Origin: Acanthosoma haemorrhoidale
Lineage: Eukaryota > Arthropoda > Insecta > Hemiptera > Acanthosomatidae
Length of the DNA: 64,000 nt
Direction of reading: 5' to 3'
Assembly: GCA_930367205.1 (NCBI GenBank)
Contig: OV884011.1
Coordinates: 110,289,139-110,353,138, forward strand
The notes under the pieces were generated by a model that saw only the letters and a program-made list of their open reading frames with translations, did no database searches and was not told where the DNA came from. Positions 41,910 through 53,399 of this stretch are shown one piece after another. The position numbers and the translations under genes are program-made. Each line of letters starts with the position of its first letter. Position 1 is the first letter of the stretch.

Positions 41910-43940
41910 ATGATAAATATAATAATATATGGGGTATGACAGAAATTCTATTTATTAAATTTAAAAAGAATCCCACTACCGGAATGGCACAATGTGTTGA
42001 CTATGGAGAGAATGTGATACAAATACAGAAACCCTGAAAACAATCTTAGGTTTCTAGTGAATAATATACTGTATAATATAATAAAAGTGGAATAAGTAAT
42101 CCATTGCTATAGAAAAAAAAAAATATTATAAAAGGGCTGACGATAATCATTTAAGAATTGAATAAAACGAACCCTGATGCCCTGAAAATAATACAAATTT
42201 AGGAAATAAAAGCCCGATTTTCATGAGAACGGCTGTTGGATGAATTCAGTAAGATATAAATAAGATATGATCGCATTTTGATTAACACAGAATATATGTT
42301 TTCTCTGATATGTGGATACTAGACATATTATAATAATATTATATCAGTACACTATAACATATTACCCATAATATATGTATTAAAAACAATACAAAATGTA
42401 CTGAAGCCCCGATAAAATTGTAACCCATAAAATAATGACATAAATTAAAAAAACAGTATTTCATGAAAAAAAGGCTCATTTTAAAAATACTCAACGTCAA
42501 TCAGTGGCAAAAACACGAGCCTATTCGGATGAGTGTCAGAAACAATGAGTGGGAAGAATTTATTTAATTTTACATGGCTGTTGGAAGAGAACTGGAAAAA
42601 GCACCTGTCTCTCAGCAGAATAAAGAACTCTTTCATCTTCTGACAATATAACCCACATCATAATGTCAACATAATTACAATTATTCAAATCAAAAGTAAA
42701 TTTATCTGATGATCCATGAATGAGGAAATTTCCATTCCGTTATTTATTTAATTTAAACCAACTGAACGTTTTATAGATTGTGATATAAATAAATTTAATA
42801 TACAATACATATTAATATATAATTTTGCCTGGAACCTAATAAATACGCTATTTACATTGTTGTCTCCCAAAACTATTAGTATTTTTCTAATAGCTTGGAG
42901 CTTGGACGAAATACCTAACAAGTCAGCATAACACTCCTTATTTTTTACAATTTAATGAATTTTAGGATACCTTCCGTGCTTGTATTTCAGCTAAAAAGGT
43001 AATAGTTATAAGTATTTAAATACATACATAGTATACCACTAGAAATGAATACTGACCTGAGTTCTATTCCACGATTAACTTTTGCAATTAGGGACAATGC
43101 AAGGGATACTGTTTGGAATAACAGGTTCACAATCCCTATAGGTCTAGATACAACGAAATTCTTTAGCACAAGGCAATCGTTTGGCAATTGACCTACGATT
43201 GAATGAAAAAACAATCTTTTCTCTGGAACAATGTAACCAAGTATAAATTAAAATGTACAACAAAATTTCTATCTGTCGTAAATATAAAATACAGGAAATT
43301 TATCTCTTATGATTAGAGCGTATTTTTAGGTGCCATCGAGTGTACCTTTAAAATTTCAGAAGATTGACTAATATCGTGGAACGTGCACATGGATTGCCAG
43401 AAGACAGGCGATTGCACCATATTTGCAAATGGAAGTAATGTTAAATCTATAAATATACAAAAGTTATTTAATAAATGTAACGTTTAAAAAATGGCGTTTC
43501 TAGTTGAATTATTTACCAAATATCTAATACACCAATGAACCCTATCCATCATAGAAATCAAAGGACAAAATAAAAAGTGCCTTCCACCACGATCACAAAC
43601 AATTTTCGCCACATCCAGTGTTCCTAACTGTATGACCAGACATAGAAATAAGCGAAATTGCAATTAGACGCCACAAATTAAAATTTTGTTTCATGCATGC
43701 TAAAGTGCCCTAAAGAAAAATTGCAATTTTTCCTCGAGGTTTGTCGTAACTCTTTGTTACACCTATGAAGCACCTAGCAATGAGTAAATTTTAATTACAA
43801 TATCAAATGCAAATGAGGATGGCAACTCAAAAACGGATGACAAGTCAGTAGAAATTTTTCATAAAGAACCATCTATTTTGGTTTTTTTTTTTTTTTAATA
43901 TATAGTAGGCTCATATATTTTATGGCCATTGAAATTAATA
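41910..43940. other. AT-rich non-coding DNA with one diverged repeat
   Basis: Only the 43,045-43,205 repeat (partner of 36,590-36,760) is recognised. The minus-strand frame there reads KNFVVSRPIGIV, again slightly ALDH-like but frameshifted. Confidence 0.35.
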
Positions 43941-43944
43941 TGAC

Positions 43945-44715
43945 AGACTGACCTGGAACCCACATACGAGGCTAAAAAGACAAGAACTAAACAGACGCTT
44001 TGGACAACTGTACAGACTACTTCAAAGAACATCCCATCTCTCAATTGAAAATAAATTACTAATCTACAAAGTTATACTTAAGCAAATCTGGACATACGGA
44101 ATAGAGCTATGGAGGACCGTAAAAAAGTCGAACATTAAGCGTATCCAATCCTTTCAATCAAAAGTCCTGAGAACAATAGTAAATGCCCCTTATTACGTCA
44201 GCAGCAAACCCCTTCATAACAATATTAATATACCCTACATTCTTGAACTCATCCCGTCCAAGTTTATGGAATTCCATAGTAGCCTTTCCAACCACCCGAA
44301 TCCCGTAGCAGTCATTGCACTGCACCACTCATCCCTATAATCCTTCTCGGAGACTGAAATGACCGTGGCCTCGTGACCTGCTATAAATGCGTGACAGTGG
44401 GAGTCCTGGCAATGGCTAGTTTCTCTAATCATGTCCTGAGCGTCTGTGGCTCTCGCGCTCTTGGTCAGCCTCCACTGGCTCTTATCCAGTGACGCGACTG
44501 ACGGAGCAGCCTGGGGGAAGTCCCGAGACTCCGCTTCCTCTTTCGCATGCTAGGGAGGTGACAAACATGTGGATTTGGGAGGGCTCTGAGCTGTCTGTAA
44601 ATATTGTATAAATGAGCGAGTGAATGATAAATTGTAAATATGGTATGAATAAGAGCATTTATTTTAATTACTTAATGCCTAATAAGACAGATTGTAATTT
44701 TAGCACAATTAAGGA
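43945..44715 (+). mobile_element. JkA 3' fragment (end of ORF2 plus 3' UTR)
   Basis: Starts at the RLTWNPHTRLKRQELNRRFG region (ACTGACCTGGAACCC), includes KRIQSFQSKVLRTIVNAPYY with few lesions, passes the ORF2 stop near 44,384 and ends with a long-type 3' UTR, a mutated terminal hairpin (ATGCCTAATAAGACAG) and an A-tail at 44,716-44,729. A 5'-truncated copy. Confidence 0.88.
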
Positions 44716-44729
44716 AAAAAAAAAAAAAA

Positions 44730-47446
44730 GACAAAAATATCAAAAAAAATATTGAGAGATTTGTAATACAATAATGATGATTTAAAGAACAAAGATCGCT
44801 GTATCAGTAAAATAATTGAGTAAAGTTTCGTCATTGGTATAAAATGTCGCATATAACTCACCTTTTTATTTCATTATAACTATATTATTTACTTGCATAT
44901 TAAATTATTATTAGTTCTTTTTTTTAAATCCAGAAAAAACGTCTTTAAGAAGATATCCTTAAGTGCGAATTCTACTGTTCATTTTACAAATGGTAATAGA
45001 TTTTTGATTTATATAACAAAACTATATTTATTATTTTCTAGCAGCTTTCAAAACTTTATAGCAAATCACTAGGACTAATCGTTAATGACTTTGAATTGGA
45101 TGTACAAAATTAAACAATCGATTTTTTTTTCAGATATTATTGGAAATATAAAACAGAGTTGCATAAAAAAAGTAAATTTAGTAAAGCCGTTATTAAAAAA
45201 TAATAGTTCTGTTACACGTTCTCTCATAAATTCATTTGCAGACCTTATAACCCGTTGATTAATCAAATTAACTTATTACCCAACACACATCGGTGGCTTA
45301 GATCAAATAAGGGTCGTACAATCTAATAGCCGGCTATTGATCAGACCTATATTGACTCTGAATGATATTGACCATCTGCTATTGACAGACACAGCAGTTG
45401 AGCAGCTAACGCTCGTAGTGGATTATATGATTTGGCCAGCCTTCACAACCAGCGCGGGTCTTCCTGGCATTTTATTCATTCTGTAAGCCTCCTCCGGTAG
45501 CTTTTACCCTAATTTAAAAACATGATATTCCGCCCTCATCTCTTGTCCGAAAGAATGGGCTCCTCTCCTGGAATTAAGGGAATATTCAAATTTCACAACG
45601 AACCTTCCGGACAGATATACGAGAGACCTGCGAGAAGGACTCCGGCCAGCGGGGGACATCAATACTCCCCCTTGGTAATAGATGGAGGACTCAACAGGGT
45701 TCGGTTGATTTGCACTTTTTAGCAAGGGCTTCATGAATATTGAACGGACACATATTTAAGGCTTGATTTACAATAAGGTCACCGAGCCATTCCCTTAGGA
45801 CATTTTATTTAGCCAGTGTAACAATTAATTCAAAAATTAGTTGCAAAGTCTGAAGGGAGGGGCTCTACTTCCAAAATGATGGAGTCTATTGCCTTTGGAC
45901 TGCCAGATTACTTATAAGAGGTGTATGAGTGAATTTTGAGTAGATATTTTATTTTGATTTGTCAAGTAAGTTATTATCTTATTTTCTTCATATTGTTTTT
46001 ATTTACATTTATTTAACTTTTAAACTTTCAATGCCTAGCAACTATATATCTTTTATATGCATATTTTTTATTGATCTTTTCTTAGGTTATTTTTTTTTGT
46101 GTTTTATTTCTACATTGCAGACTTTAGCATGGGCTGATAAGGTCCATGAACCTAATTTATGTTAAATAAATGTTTATTCTTAAGGGATATAGTCCTTGGA
46201 TAATAAAGTTGTTTGTATTACGTGTGTTGTTTGACTTCAGTTGTAGAAAGATTCTATCGGTTTGAACTTCGAAAGGTGTATTTACGTTATAGCATTTCGA
46301 AAAATTTGTCCTAATCAAATAACAATAATGGAAGTAATAAAGAAAAGCTAACTAATAATACTTTTGAAATGGGAACCAGATCTTGGAAGTGGCATAATAT
46401 TTAAATTAGTGATTCGTTTTTGTTTTAAATTAAGGACAAATAAGTAATCGTAAATATAAATATAAAAATAATCGCAAACGTAATAATCAATGGTTATGGA
46501 TAAATGAAACAAAGAAGACGATCTCTCGATTCGTTATTTTTACACCCCTATCCCAAAATTTATACGTAATATTAACATGGTATTGATTCTGGATTTTTCG
46601 GAGTGATATAAAAAATTAAATTGTTCTACCCCCTTTTTATAATTTTGAGGAAGGGAATATTGAAAAGGGAGAAACTCAACTCTTCCTTAATATGATATCG
46701 AGGATAAATAATTAATTTATTTTTAGAAAATGCATAACAAAATGAGTATAGCTATTAGCATATAGTCTATGATTATGTATGCCTATTCCTATACTCTGCA
46801 TAGTAAATCAAGACAAGCTTATCAGTGACATATTAATTGTAGTATTTAACATTGAATTAAATATTTACAAGAAATTTACTACTAAAAAATGGCTTTACGG
46901 TTTAACTCTGAAATAAGGATCAGCAAATTTATTAGAGCATTCATTAGCCGAATGGAAACCAATTTATTAATTTCAGATACATGGCCTGAAGCCGTGAGAT
47001 TGCGAGTAATTACATACAATGTTGACTGTTAGTAATTAAAAGCCCACTCACCAAGAAGTGTTACCATCCAAGTAGTTGGCAATAACAATCGCACACAGGA
47101 AGGCATTGTCTATCGTTCGCTAGCTCAGGTCATACTAACTTCACGGACCTTTGTGACTTTTCATCTTGACGTATCACCATGATTTCGATAGTTTTATCAT
47201 TTTAGCTTCCACATTCATAACTTATAACTACGAAAATAAATTATACAATTGAATTTTAAAAATTGTTGCAGCTAAAAAATAAATAAAGATCCATGAAATA
47301 TTAACTACGAAAATACTTTAAAATATCTGGAATAACAAAATGCAATTATATAGAGAATATCCGGGTGTCACAAAATAAAAAAAGTTAAGAATTTTTCTGG
47401 CTAGTGCGTTAGTACACCGAAGCAGCTCTATGTTCATTTTTGTATA
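44730..47446. other. Gene-poor stretch before the Gypsy element
   Basis: Mostly AT-rich. Apart from the doubtful exon at 45,555-45,680 nothing is recognised. Confidence 0.35.
45555..45680 (+). CDS. Doubtful coding exon, unrecognised
   Basis: A GC-rich island in AT-rich DNA. The plus frame reads MGSSPGIKGIFKFHNEPSGQ and then IYERPARRTPASGGHQYSP before a weak GGTAATAG donor. The Gly/Pro/Arg composition resembles low-complexity protein sequence. A minus-strand frame of similar length overlaps it, so strand and reality are uncertain. Confidence 0.2.
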
Positions 47447-47634
47447 AGTTATGGCTCGTGATATGACAATGTTAGGCCTAATACCACGTAGCCCCATGTA
47501 AACAAAGGCTGTAAACAGAGAAAGAGGATTAGAAGCGGAATAAAGACAGTTTAAACCTAGCCGTCGTTCAGACATCAGTTCCTTTTACACTCGTTCTCTT
47601 TGTTTTAATCGTCTAAAGCCGATAGACGATAACT
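47447..47634 (+). repeat. 5' LTR of the Gypsy element
   Basis: 188 bp, AGTTAT...ATAACT. It contains AATAAA at 47,539-47,544 and an arthropod initiator-like TCAGTT at 47,575, without an obvious TATA box. It matches the 3' LTR at 52,413-52,600 except for about nine substitutions. Confidence 0.95.
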
Positions 47635-47651
47635 AGTGCCGAAACCCGGGA
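47634..47651 (+). promoter_or_regulatory. Primer-binding site, tRNA-Phe type
   Basis: TAGTGCCGAAACCCGGGA abuts the 5' LTR and equals, at 17 of 18 positions, the complement of the 3' end of eukaryotic tRNA-Phe including CCA. It primes minus-strand DNA synthesis. Confidence 0.75.
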
Positions 47652-47837
47652 CTACGAACGTTCAGTTAAACGACGTACTGTTTGTTCGGTCATTAAGTTT
47701 CATCAAGTTGTCTAGTGACAGAGACAATGATGGTCCTGTATGTATACTCCTGGTAGATGAGCTTGTTTCCGGGCTACAGTGCCTGTTTTTTTTAGTTGTT
47801 GTTTTTTGCTCTGTTTTTTTTTATATAACCGAGTAAA

Positions 47838-48990
47838 ATGGTGGATTTACGGCCGGCAGCCTTCGAAGTTCCTCTGATGCCAAAGCAAACATTAGCGGGA
47901 GCTCTCGCAAACTCCCTGGCTTGGATGAAAGTGCGGGCGGCGACGTCGCAAGACCTAAGAAAGGTAATCTTGGACTTTTTCAGGAGAAATTTTCAGGAGA
48001 ACTCGGTGAGTTAAGCCATTTTATCAAAGACAGTGATAGATTTATGGAGAGAGTGGAAGCTAAGGTGAATGAAGGTCTATTCGATCCAGGCGACGCAAAG
48101 TCAATTAAGGCAGAACTGGTGTGCTGGGTAAAAATAAGTATACTAAACCTAATACAGGCTAATGAAGACACTCCATGGGCGGTAGTAAAGGAAAGGTTGC
48201 AGAAGGCATACGGGGGTGGCTGATGGACACAGGAGGACATTTTTCAGATGTTCCGGGAAACAAGACGACCGAAACAGACAAAAAGGCAGTACGCCGGGAA
48301 ACTGTTAGCGCAGTATAACAAGATTACCCAGAAAATGAGAGAGGAAGTGGGTACAGTGGAGGTAAAAGGCAGGATGGCATTCTTAGCAACCATCCTCAAG
48401 GTACAGCTGGCCAGAAAGACGGGGAGGAAGAAAAATCTCCCGCGCGACCAGTCCTTCGTCAAATGCTGTGGACGCTAGCGCCCACGAGGTAGAGGTGCAG
48501 CTAGAAGCAGAGGAACCAGGTTGGACGAGGATGACATACCGTAGGCCGCGGATGCAGCAGCAGACTTGGAGAAGAAGAGGACCGCATTATGAACAGAAGA
48601 AAAGGACGGTTGCTGAATGAAAGAGGACAAGCCAAGGAACAGCTTGAACAAGTGGAAGGAGAGAGGGCAGACGATGGCATGGGTGTGGGAGGACCGGACA
48701 TCTAGTAGCACAGTGCCCGCGCACGAAATGTTTCGAATAGGGAATGGAGGGGCACATCGCTCGGCTCCATATATGTTTCAAAGAGCTGAAAGATAGAGAC
48801 CGGAACCAATGGAAGTTAACGCCCTGAAAGTGTGGGGGAGAACTAAGGCCCCCTCCGAATTGACGAAGACATCGGGAGCGTCAGAAACGGAGGAAGAAGA
48901 GGAAGAACCCGGGAGCAGCAGGAACTACGGAGGAGATGGCAGCAGGGCCCACGTAGGCAGCAGACATTGAGGTGCAGAAGCGGGAAGGAA
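47838..48990 (+). pseudogene. Gypsy gag, broken
   Basis: ATG at 47,838 (MVDLRPAAFEVPLMPKQTLA) opens the likely start. The capsid-like part continues in a second frame from about 47,970 (FSGELGELSHFIKDSDRFME) and ends in a TGA at 48,221 where Arg or another residue is expected. A third frame, 48,248-48,478, reads MFRETRRPKQTKRQYAGKLL and MAFLATILKVQLARKTGRK. The knuckle region near 48,680-48,760 is degraded: the cysteines seen in the 14.6-15.0 kb relative are partly replaced and several stops occur. Gag forms the particle core; this copy cannot make one. Confidence 0.75.
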
Positions 48991-49057
48991 AATGCAAACG
49001 GTGGCCTGAGGAGCAGGCCGGCAGAGGGGTGACCACGCGTTATTAATCAATTACAAT

Positions 49058-49330
49058 GTGGGAGGAGACTACGGTGGTATACCCATAATCCTAGTGGCGA
49101 GAGTAGTACGGTGCCTGGTAGACATCGGAAGTTCAAGCTTAATCCTCAGCAGGAAGTCGGCGGATAGATTGAGTATCAGCGAAGGGGCACCCCGCATTCG
49201 GGCTTGCGCGAGTAGACTGATCACCTTGGGAGGGCCGTGCGAAATCGAAGGGAAAACGGTAATGGGATTGGATAGGTGGGCGGCCAAGAAGGAGAGTTTG
49301 AATGTACACGAGAATAATTGGGTGTGACCT
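49058..49330 (+). pseudogene. Gypsy protease, active site altered
   Basis: The frame reads VARVVRCLVDIGSSSLILSR. In retropepsins this block is D-T/S-G; here the middle residue is Ile (ATC), which should impair the active site, and the frame ends near 49,326. A further protease or linker segment follows in another frame (LIGRVGARVIYREGTWSIRL). Confidence 0.6.
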
Positions 49331-49559
49331 CATAGGAAGAGTAGGAGCACGAGTGATATACAGAGAGGGAACGTGGTCTATTAGGCTGGGGAAGAAATCA
49401 TACCGGTGTACGGAAGCCGTGAGGGGTGGTAATGCGACAATCGGGGCAATTACTCAGGAGAAAGACTGGAGACAGTCGATTAGGAGAGACTATGAGGATA
49501 TATTCTTCAAGGAAAGAGACAAACTAGGAGTAAAATTCCACAGAAACAGAAGCGCGTGA

Positions 49560-50160
49560 TATATGTGAAAGAGAGGAGGTACCCGCAGGTGCCGAGGCAC
49601 ATCAGGGAGGATCGAAGCATTAAAAAGACATGGTATCGTGGTAAATAGTCCCCTGTGGGCAGTAAAGAAGAAAGGGAAACGGGGTGAGGAGAAATACCGA
49701 GTGGTCATAGACTACAGAAAGTTGAACGAAAATACTGGAGACGAGAAATACCCCATCCCTAGCTTTGAGGATATCCTAGATAGATTAGGTGTGGCATAGA
49801 TATTCAGCACTTTGGACCTAAAGGCGGGTTACCACCAGATCCGAATGCATCGACGGGACTGACATAAGACCGCATTCACATTTGAACGGGGACATTATGA
49901 GTTCACAAGAATTTCGTTTGGATTAAATAACGCGCCCATTACGTTCCAGCGGCTAATAAAGGAGTTTTTGCGGGGTTTAGAGGAGTCCTTCTGCCAGGTC
50001 TATATGCACGACTTACTGGTATTCAGCCGTAATCAAGCCGAACACTTACTCACCGTGTTCAACCGCATTCGGCAATTCGGGCTGAAACTGTCTGCGGAAA
50101 ATTCGCTCTAAGGACAGGGGACTACTCGGGTTCTTAAATGACTATCGGTGGTTTGTCTCA
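49560..50160 (+). pseudogene. Gypsy reverse transcriptase, active site altered
   Basis: One frame, with stops, carries EEKYRVVIDYRKLNENTGDE (about 49,690), ILDRLG, FSTLDLKAGYHQIRM (49,803), KTAFTFERGHYEF and FGLNNAPITFQRLI (49,918). The catalytic box at 50,001-50,012 reads Y-M-H-D instead of Y-x-D-D, so the first catalytic Asp is lost. Two TGA/TAG codons interrupt near 49,797 and 49,861. A deletion of roughly 35 residues removes the start of the thumb before LNDYRWFVSEMAEY. Confidence 0.8.
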
Positions 50161-50560
50161 GAAATGGCGGAGTACCTAGTGCCCATCAATAACCTCCTCA
50201 GGAAAGGACCGCATATGGTGATCACACCAGTAATGGAGCACAATCTACGGCGATGCATGGAGCGGCTGCAGGAGGAACCGGTATTAGCCTTACCAGATTT
50301 TCCCCTACAATTCACGATCACCACTGACGCCAGTGAGTACTCTCGCAGGACCACGATGGAGGGGAAAACCCGATACCGTACGCTAGCAGGCGCCTCACTG
50401 ATTCTGATAGCCGGTACAGCGCGCTCTAAAGAGAACTTTTGGTAACTGTGTGGGCAATCGAACACTTCCACCCCTATGTTTTTGGCAGACGATTTAAAAT
50501 CAAGACGGATCATCGACCCCTGCAATATGGGTAGGAATAATGAAGAAGTCATCCGCGCGA
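50161..50560 (+). pseudogene. Gypsy RT thumb and RNase H
   Basis: The 50,164 frame carries MAEYLVPINNLLRKGPHMVI, PDFPLQFTITTDASEYS (first RNase H Asp), and then shifts near 50,360 to the frame reading YASRRLTDSDSRYSALKREL, IEHFHPYVFG and IKTDHRPLQYG with the Glu and later Asp. The catalytic residues are visible but a frameshift separates them. Confidence 0.75.
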
Positions 50561-51170
50561 ATCACCCGTTGGAAATAGTTTATCAGCCAATACAATATGG
50601 ACATTGTTGTAATATTATTTGTATATAAACCAGAGCGGGAAAACGTGGTTGCAGATTGGCTATCAAGGGCGATCGTTGTGAATTCGATTGAAGAGGAAGT
50701 GGCAGGATCATCGCGAGGCAACCGGCAATTCGACCAGGAATAGTCACCTGGCGGAGAATGTGAGCGGGAACTGCTTAAGGGGACGAATGCAGAGGACGGC
50801 CTAGGAGACGATACCCCAGCGGGTGACCGGCCCTCCGACATAGAAGATGTGGAGGACATAATCAATGACAAGCGACGCCAAATTATTTGGCTAACTAAGA
50901 CTTAGGCTGTTGAAGACCGAACACACGAAAATTGGGCAATACGATATCGTAACGATTTGGTCACCACCGAGGATTAAGGAAGACAAGATTTGTCGGCCCC
51001 TTAAGGACGCATCAACCCAAGAAAAGACGCATCACCTATATGTGGGCAATGTGACGATATGAGATTGCACTAAACGATTATGGAGGACGGAACGATTAGG
51101 GATCGATCGAACATTCGTCCGCTGTACCTTGAAGGTAGAAACGGTCAAAGAATAAGGACGTCAGACGGAG

Positions 51171-52206
51171 GTGACCCTCGCGTTTCACCAAGGCAAGACA
51201 AATCACCGCGGACTAGAGGCTACCCTACAAGCATTGAAGCGTCGATATTTTTGGTGGGGCATGAAGGACACAATCACGAGCCTTGTTGGTACCTGCAACA
51301 CATGCCTCACCACTAAGTACGATCAACACCCCTCCAGAGCGATACAGGAGGAAACCCCTACAGGAGACATGCCACTGGAGGACCTGCAAGTGGATACGTT
51401 CACCTGGCGGGGATATAAGTGGGTCACTATCATTGAACGATTTAGCAAGACGGTGATGGCACATCTGATTGCTGAACGATCGGTGAGGGTGGTGTTAGGG
51501 GCGTTACGCACATGGTGCCAATTTTATGGTGTGCCAGACACAGTTGCATCCGATGGTGGAAGAGAGTTTGACAATGCCGAAATGAGGGCTGAGGCGGTTG
51601 CTTTGGAGATTCGCGGGCACCTTAACACCCCAGGAGACCCGAAGAGTCGAGGTGACGTCGAGCGAGTACACAGCACGCTGAGCGACCACCTGCGAATCTA
51701 TCAAAGGGGAAAAAGGGCTAGAACCGAACGTAGCTATGGAGAAGACAGTTATAGCATATAATTACTCCATGCATTCTGACACGGGATTCACACCAGTCGA
51801 GATCCTTTTCGGACTTCGAGGACGGCGTCGGGATAGCAGGAGTACAGCGGTCGACGAGGAATTTTAGTCATGCGTGGTCAATAACCGGTTCGCTCTGGGG
51901 AAACAGTGGGTGAACAGTCGTGGGAAATTTGTGGTTGTGAAACGCAGACGAGTGGCGCGAGACAATCTCAAGGTCAAAGATGTGCTGGGTAGGATTACAA
52001 TTGGAAAGATCGTGTACCGGAAAAAATGGTCTAACAGGGGCAAAGAATTGGTGAGGTACGAGGGTCCTTTCAGGGTGATCGCCATTCGTAAACACAATAC
52101 ATTCACGATAGAAAGCATAACACCACCTATCAAACGGAGGACAGTTCACTTCGGACAGTTAAAGTATCCCGCGGTGGAGCCTGAGTGCCCCACCGTTACA
52201 ACCTAG
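51171..52206 (+). pseudogene. Gypsy integrase with intact DDE core
   Basis: A 196-codon frame (51,171-51,761) holds the HHCC zinc domain (FHQGKTNHRGLE, then CNTCLTTK) and the full core triad: LQVDTFTW, TVASDGGREFD and RGDVERVHSTL, with 35 residues between the second Asp and the Glu as expected. After a frameshift, YNYSMHSDTGFTPVEILFG leads to 51,874-52,206, the C-terminal domain with a GPF/Y-type block (YEGPFRVIAI). It joins element DNA to the target. This is the best-preserved part of the element. Confidence 0.85.
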
Positions 52207-52405
52207 TTAAATTTTCTTAAATTGCTGGTTACGAGCAGTTAGCGTATCGGCTCAGGTGGAATAATTTTTTGTTTGTTGTGTTGTATATATCTTGAGGACT
52301 TTTTTTTTCTTTTCTCTTTTTAAGCTTATTTTTGTACTTAGTTTTATTTTAATATGTACATTAGGTCGCTTGCCCGAAGTTTACGAGGAATGTTCGTAAA
52401 CTGGT

Positions 52406-52412
52406 AGGGGGG
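52406..52412 (+). promoter_or_regulatory. Polypurine tract
   Basis: AGGGGGG directly before the 3' LTR (AG of AGTTAT may be counted in the run). It primes plus-strand DNA synthesis. Confidence 0.85.
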
Positions 52413-52600
52413 AGTTATGGCTCGTGGTATGGCAATGTTAGGCCTAATACCACGTAGCCCCATGTAAACAAAGGCTGTAAATAGAGATAGAGGATTAGAA
52501 GCGGAATAAAGACAGTTTAAACCTAGCCGTTGTTCAGATATCAGTTCCTTTTACTCTCGTTCTCTTTTTTTTAATCGTCTAAAGCCGATAGACAATAACT
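52413..52600 (+). repeat. 3' LTR of the Gypsy element
   Basis: 188 bp, AGTTAT...ATAACT, followed by the target duplication TATA at 52,601-52,604. It differs from the 5' LTR at about nine sites, for example GTGGTATGGC against GTGATATGAC. Confidence 0.95.
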
Positions 52601-52934
52601 TATATTCACGTTAATATCTTTCTGAAATATTCAATGTAATACCAAACAATACCACTTACTATTTCATTGTAGACTACTGGCCGGACCAGGAATAAAGGTT
52701 ATAAGAACGGCAGTATTAAAGCTGGCTCATGGACTATTTGGAAGCAGAGTCTAACCTATAGTTACCCTAAAGAGTTAAACGCATATTTTTTCATTTAGAT
52801 CATACTACACTTAATTGAAACATACGATACAGAATCGCCCATGTACTATTTTGTTTTTGTTAATTAATTATTATTTATCATTGCGTGCACTCATTCCTAC
52901 AACCTATTTAATTGTGCAGAAGTGATTTTGGAGA

Positions 52935-53330
52935 AGTTCTAGCCTGGAGTGGAGTAACGAAGTTGTAATGGAGTTTTTGGATTTGTACGAGGGTAAACCT
53001 ATTATATGAAATCCTCAGCAACAAGAATGGAACCAGGTGTATGATGCTTTCACGTTTTTAAAATAATATTAATGTGGAGTGTTCCTTGAAAGAACTCAAA
53101 AAGGAGAAAGGACAGAATAATAACTGGGGCAGAAATGAACGAATTATACAGGCCAGAATGGCTTAATCAACTTCATTCATTCGAGTCAATTAAACAAATG
53201 AAACTGAAGAAGAGACGCCTTCAGTATATTATTGAAGAGAAGGGGTCACTTGAGTTTTGCATGACCACGAACGGTGGTCATTGGAATTTAGACGACCTCA
53301 AGTCCGCAAGTAATTGGCAACTCGAAGATT
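52935..53330 (+). pseudogene. Relic of a MADF-domain (BESS/MADF type) protein
   Basis: The plus strand reads WSNEVVMEFLDLYEGKPII, a stop (TGA at about 53,008) exactly where MADF domains have Trp (P-x-L/I-W-N), then NPQQQEWNQVYDAF. After a frameshift the sequence KELKKEKDR, then MNELYRPEWLNQLHSFESIK follows (53,135 frame), matching the late MADF pattern of a Trp near the end of the domain. MADF proteins are Myb-like DNA-binding factors that are abundant in insects. This copy is dead through at least one nonsense change and one frameshift. Confidence 0.45.
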
Positions 53331-53399
53331 GTCATAATGAAATCCATGGGAGCCAGGCTTTTACTGGCTCATATTTGGCGTAACAGCTGGTAAAGGGGA

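Larger units (their letters stand above)
47447..52600 (+). mobile_element. Structurally complete Gypsy LTR retrotransposon, no env
   Basis: A 5,154-bp element with 188-bp LTRs, flanked by TATA on both sides (47,443-47,446 and 52,601-52,604). LTR ends are the perfect inverted repeat AGTTAT...ATAACT. It has a primer-binding site, leader, gag, pol (protease, RT, RNase H, integrase) and a polypurine tract. AGTTAT-type LTR ends and a TATA target fit the insect gypsy/17.6-like (Errantivirus) side of Metaviridae from general knowledge, but no env frame exists between integrase and the PPT. Gag and pol are broken by stops and frameshifts. The LTRs differ at about 9 of 188 positions, so the insertion is not recent. 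Confidence 0.95.
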
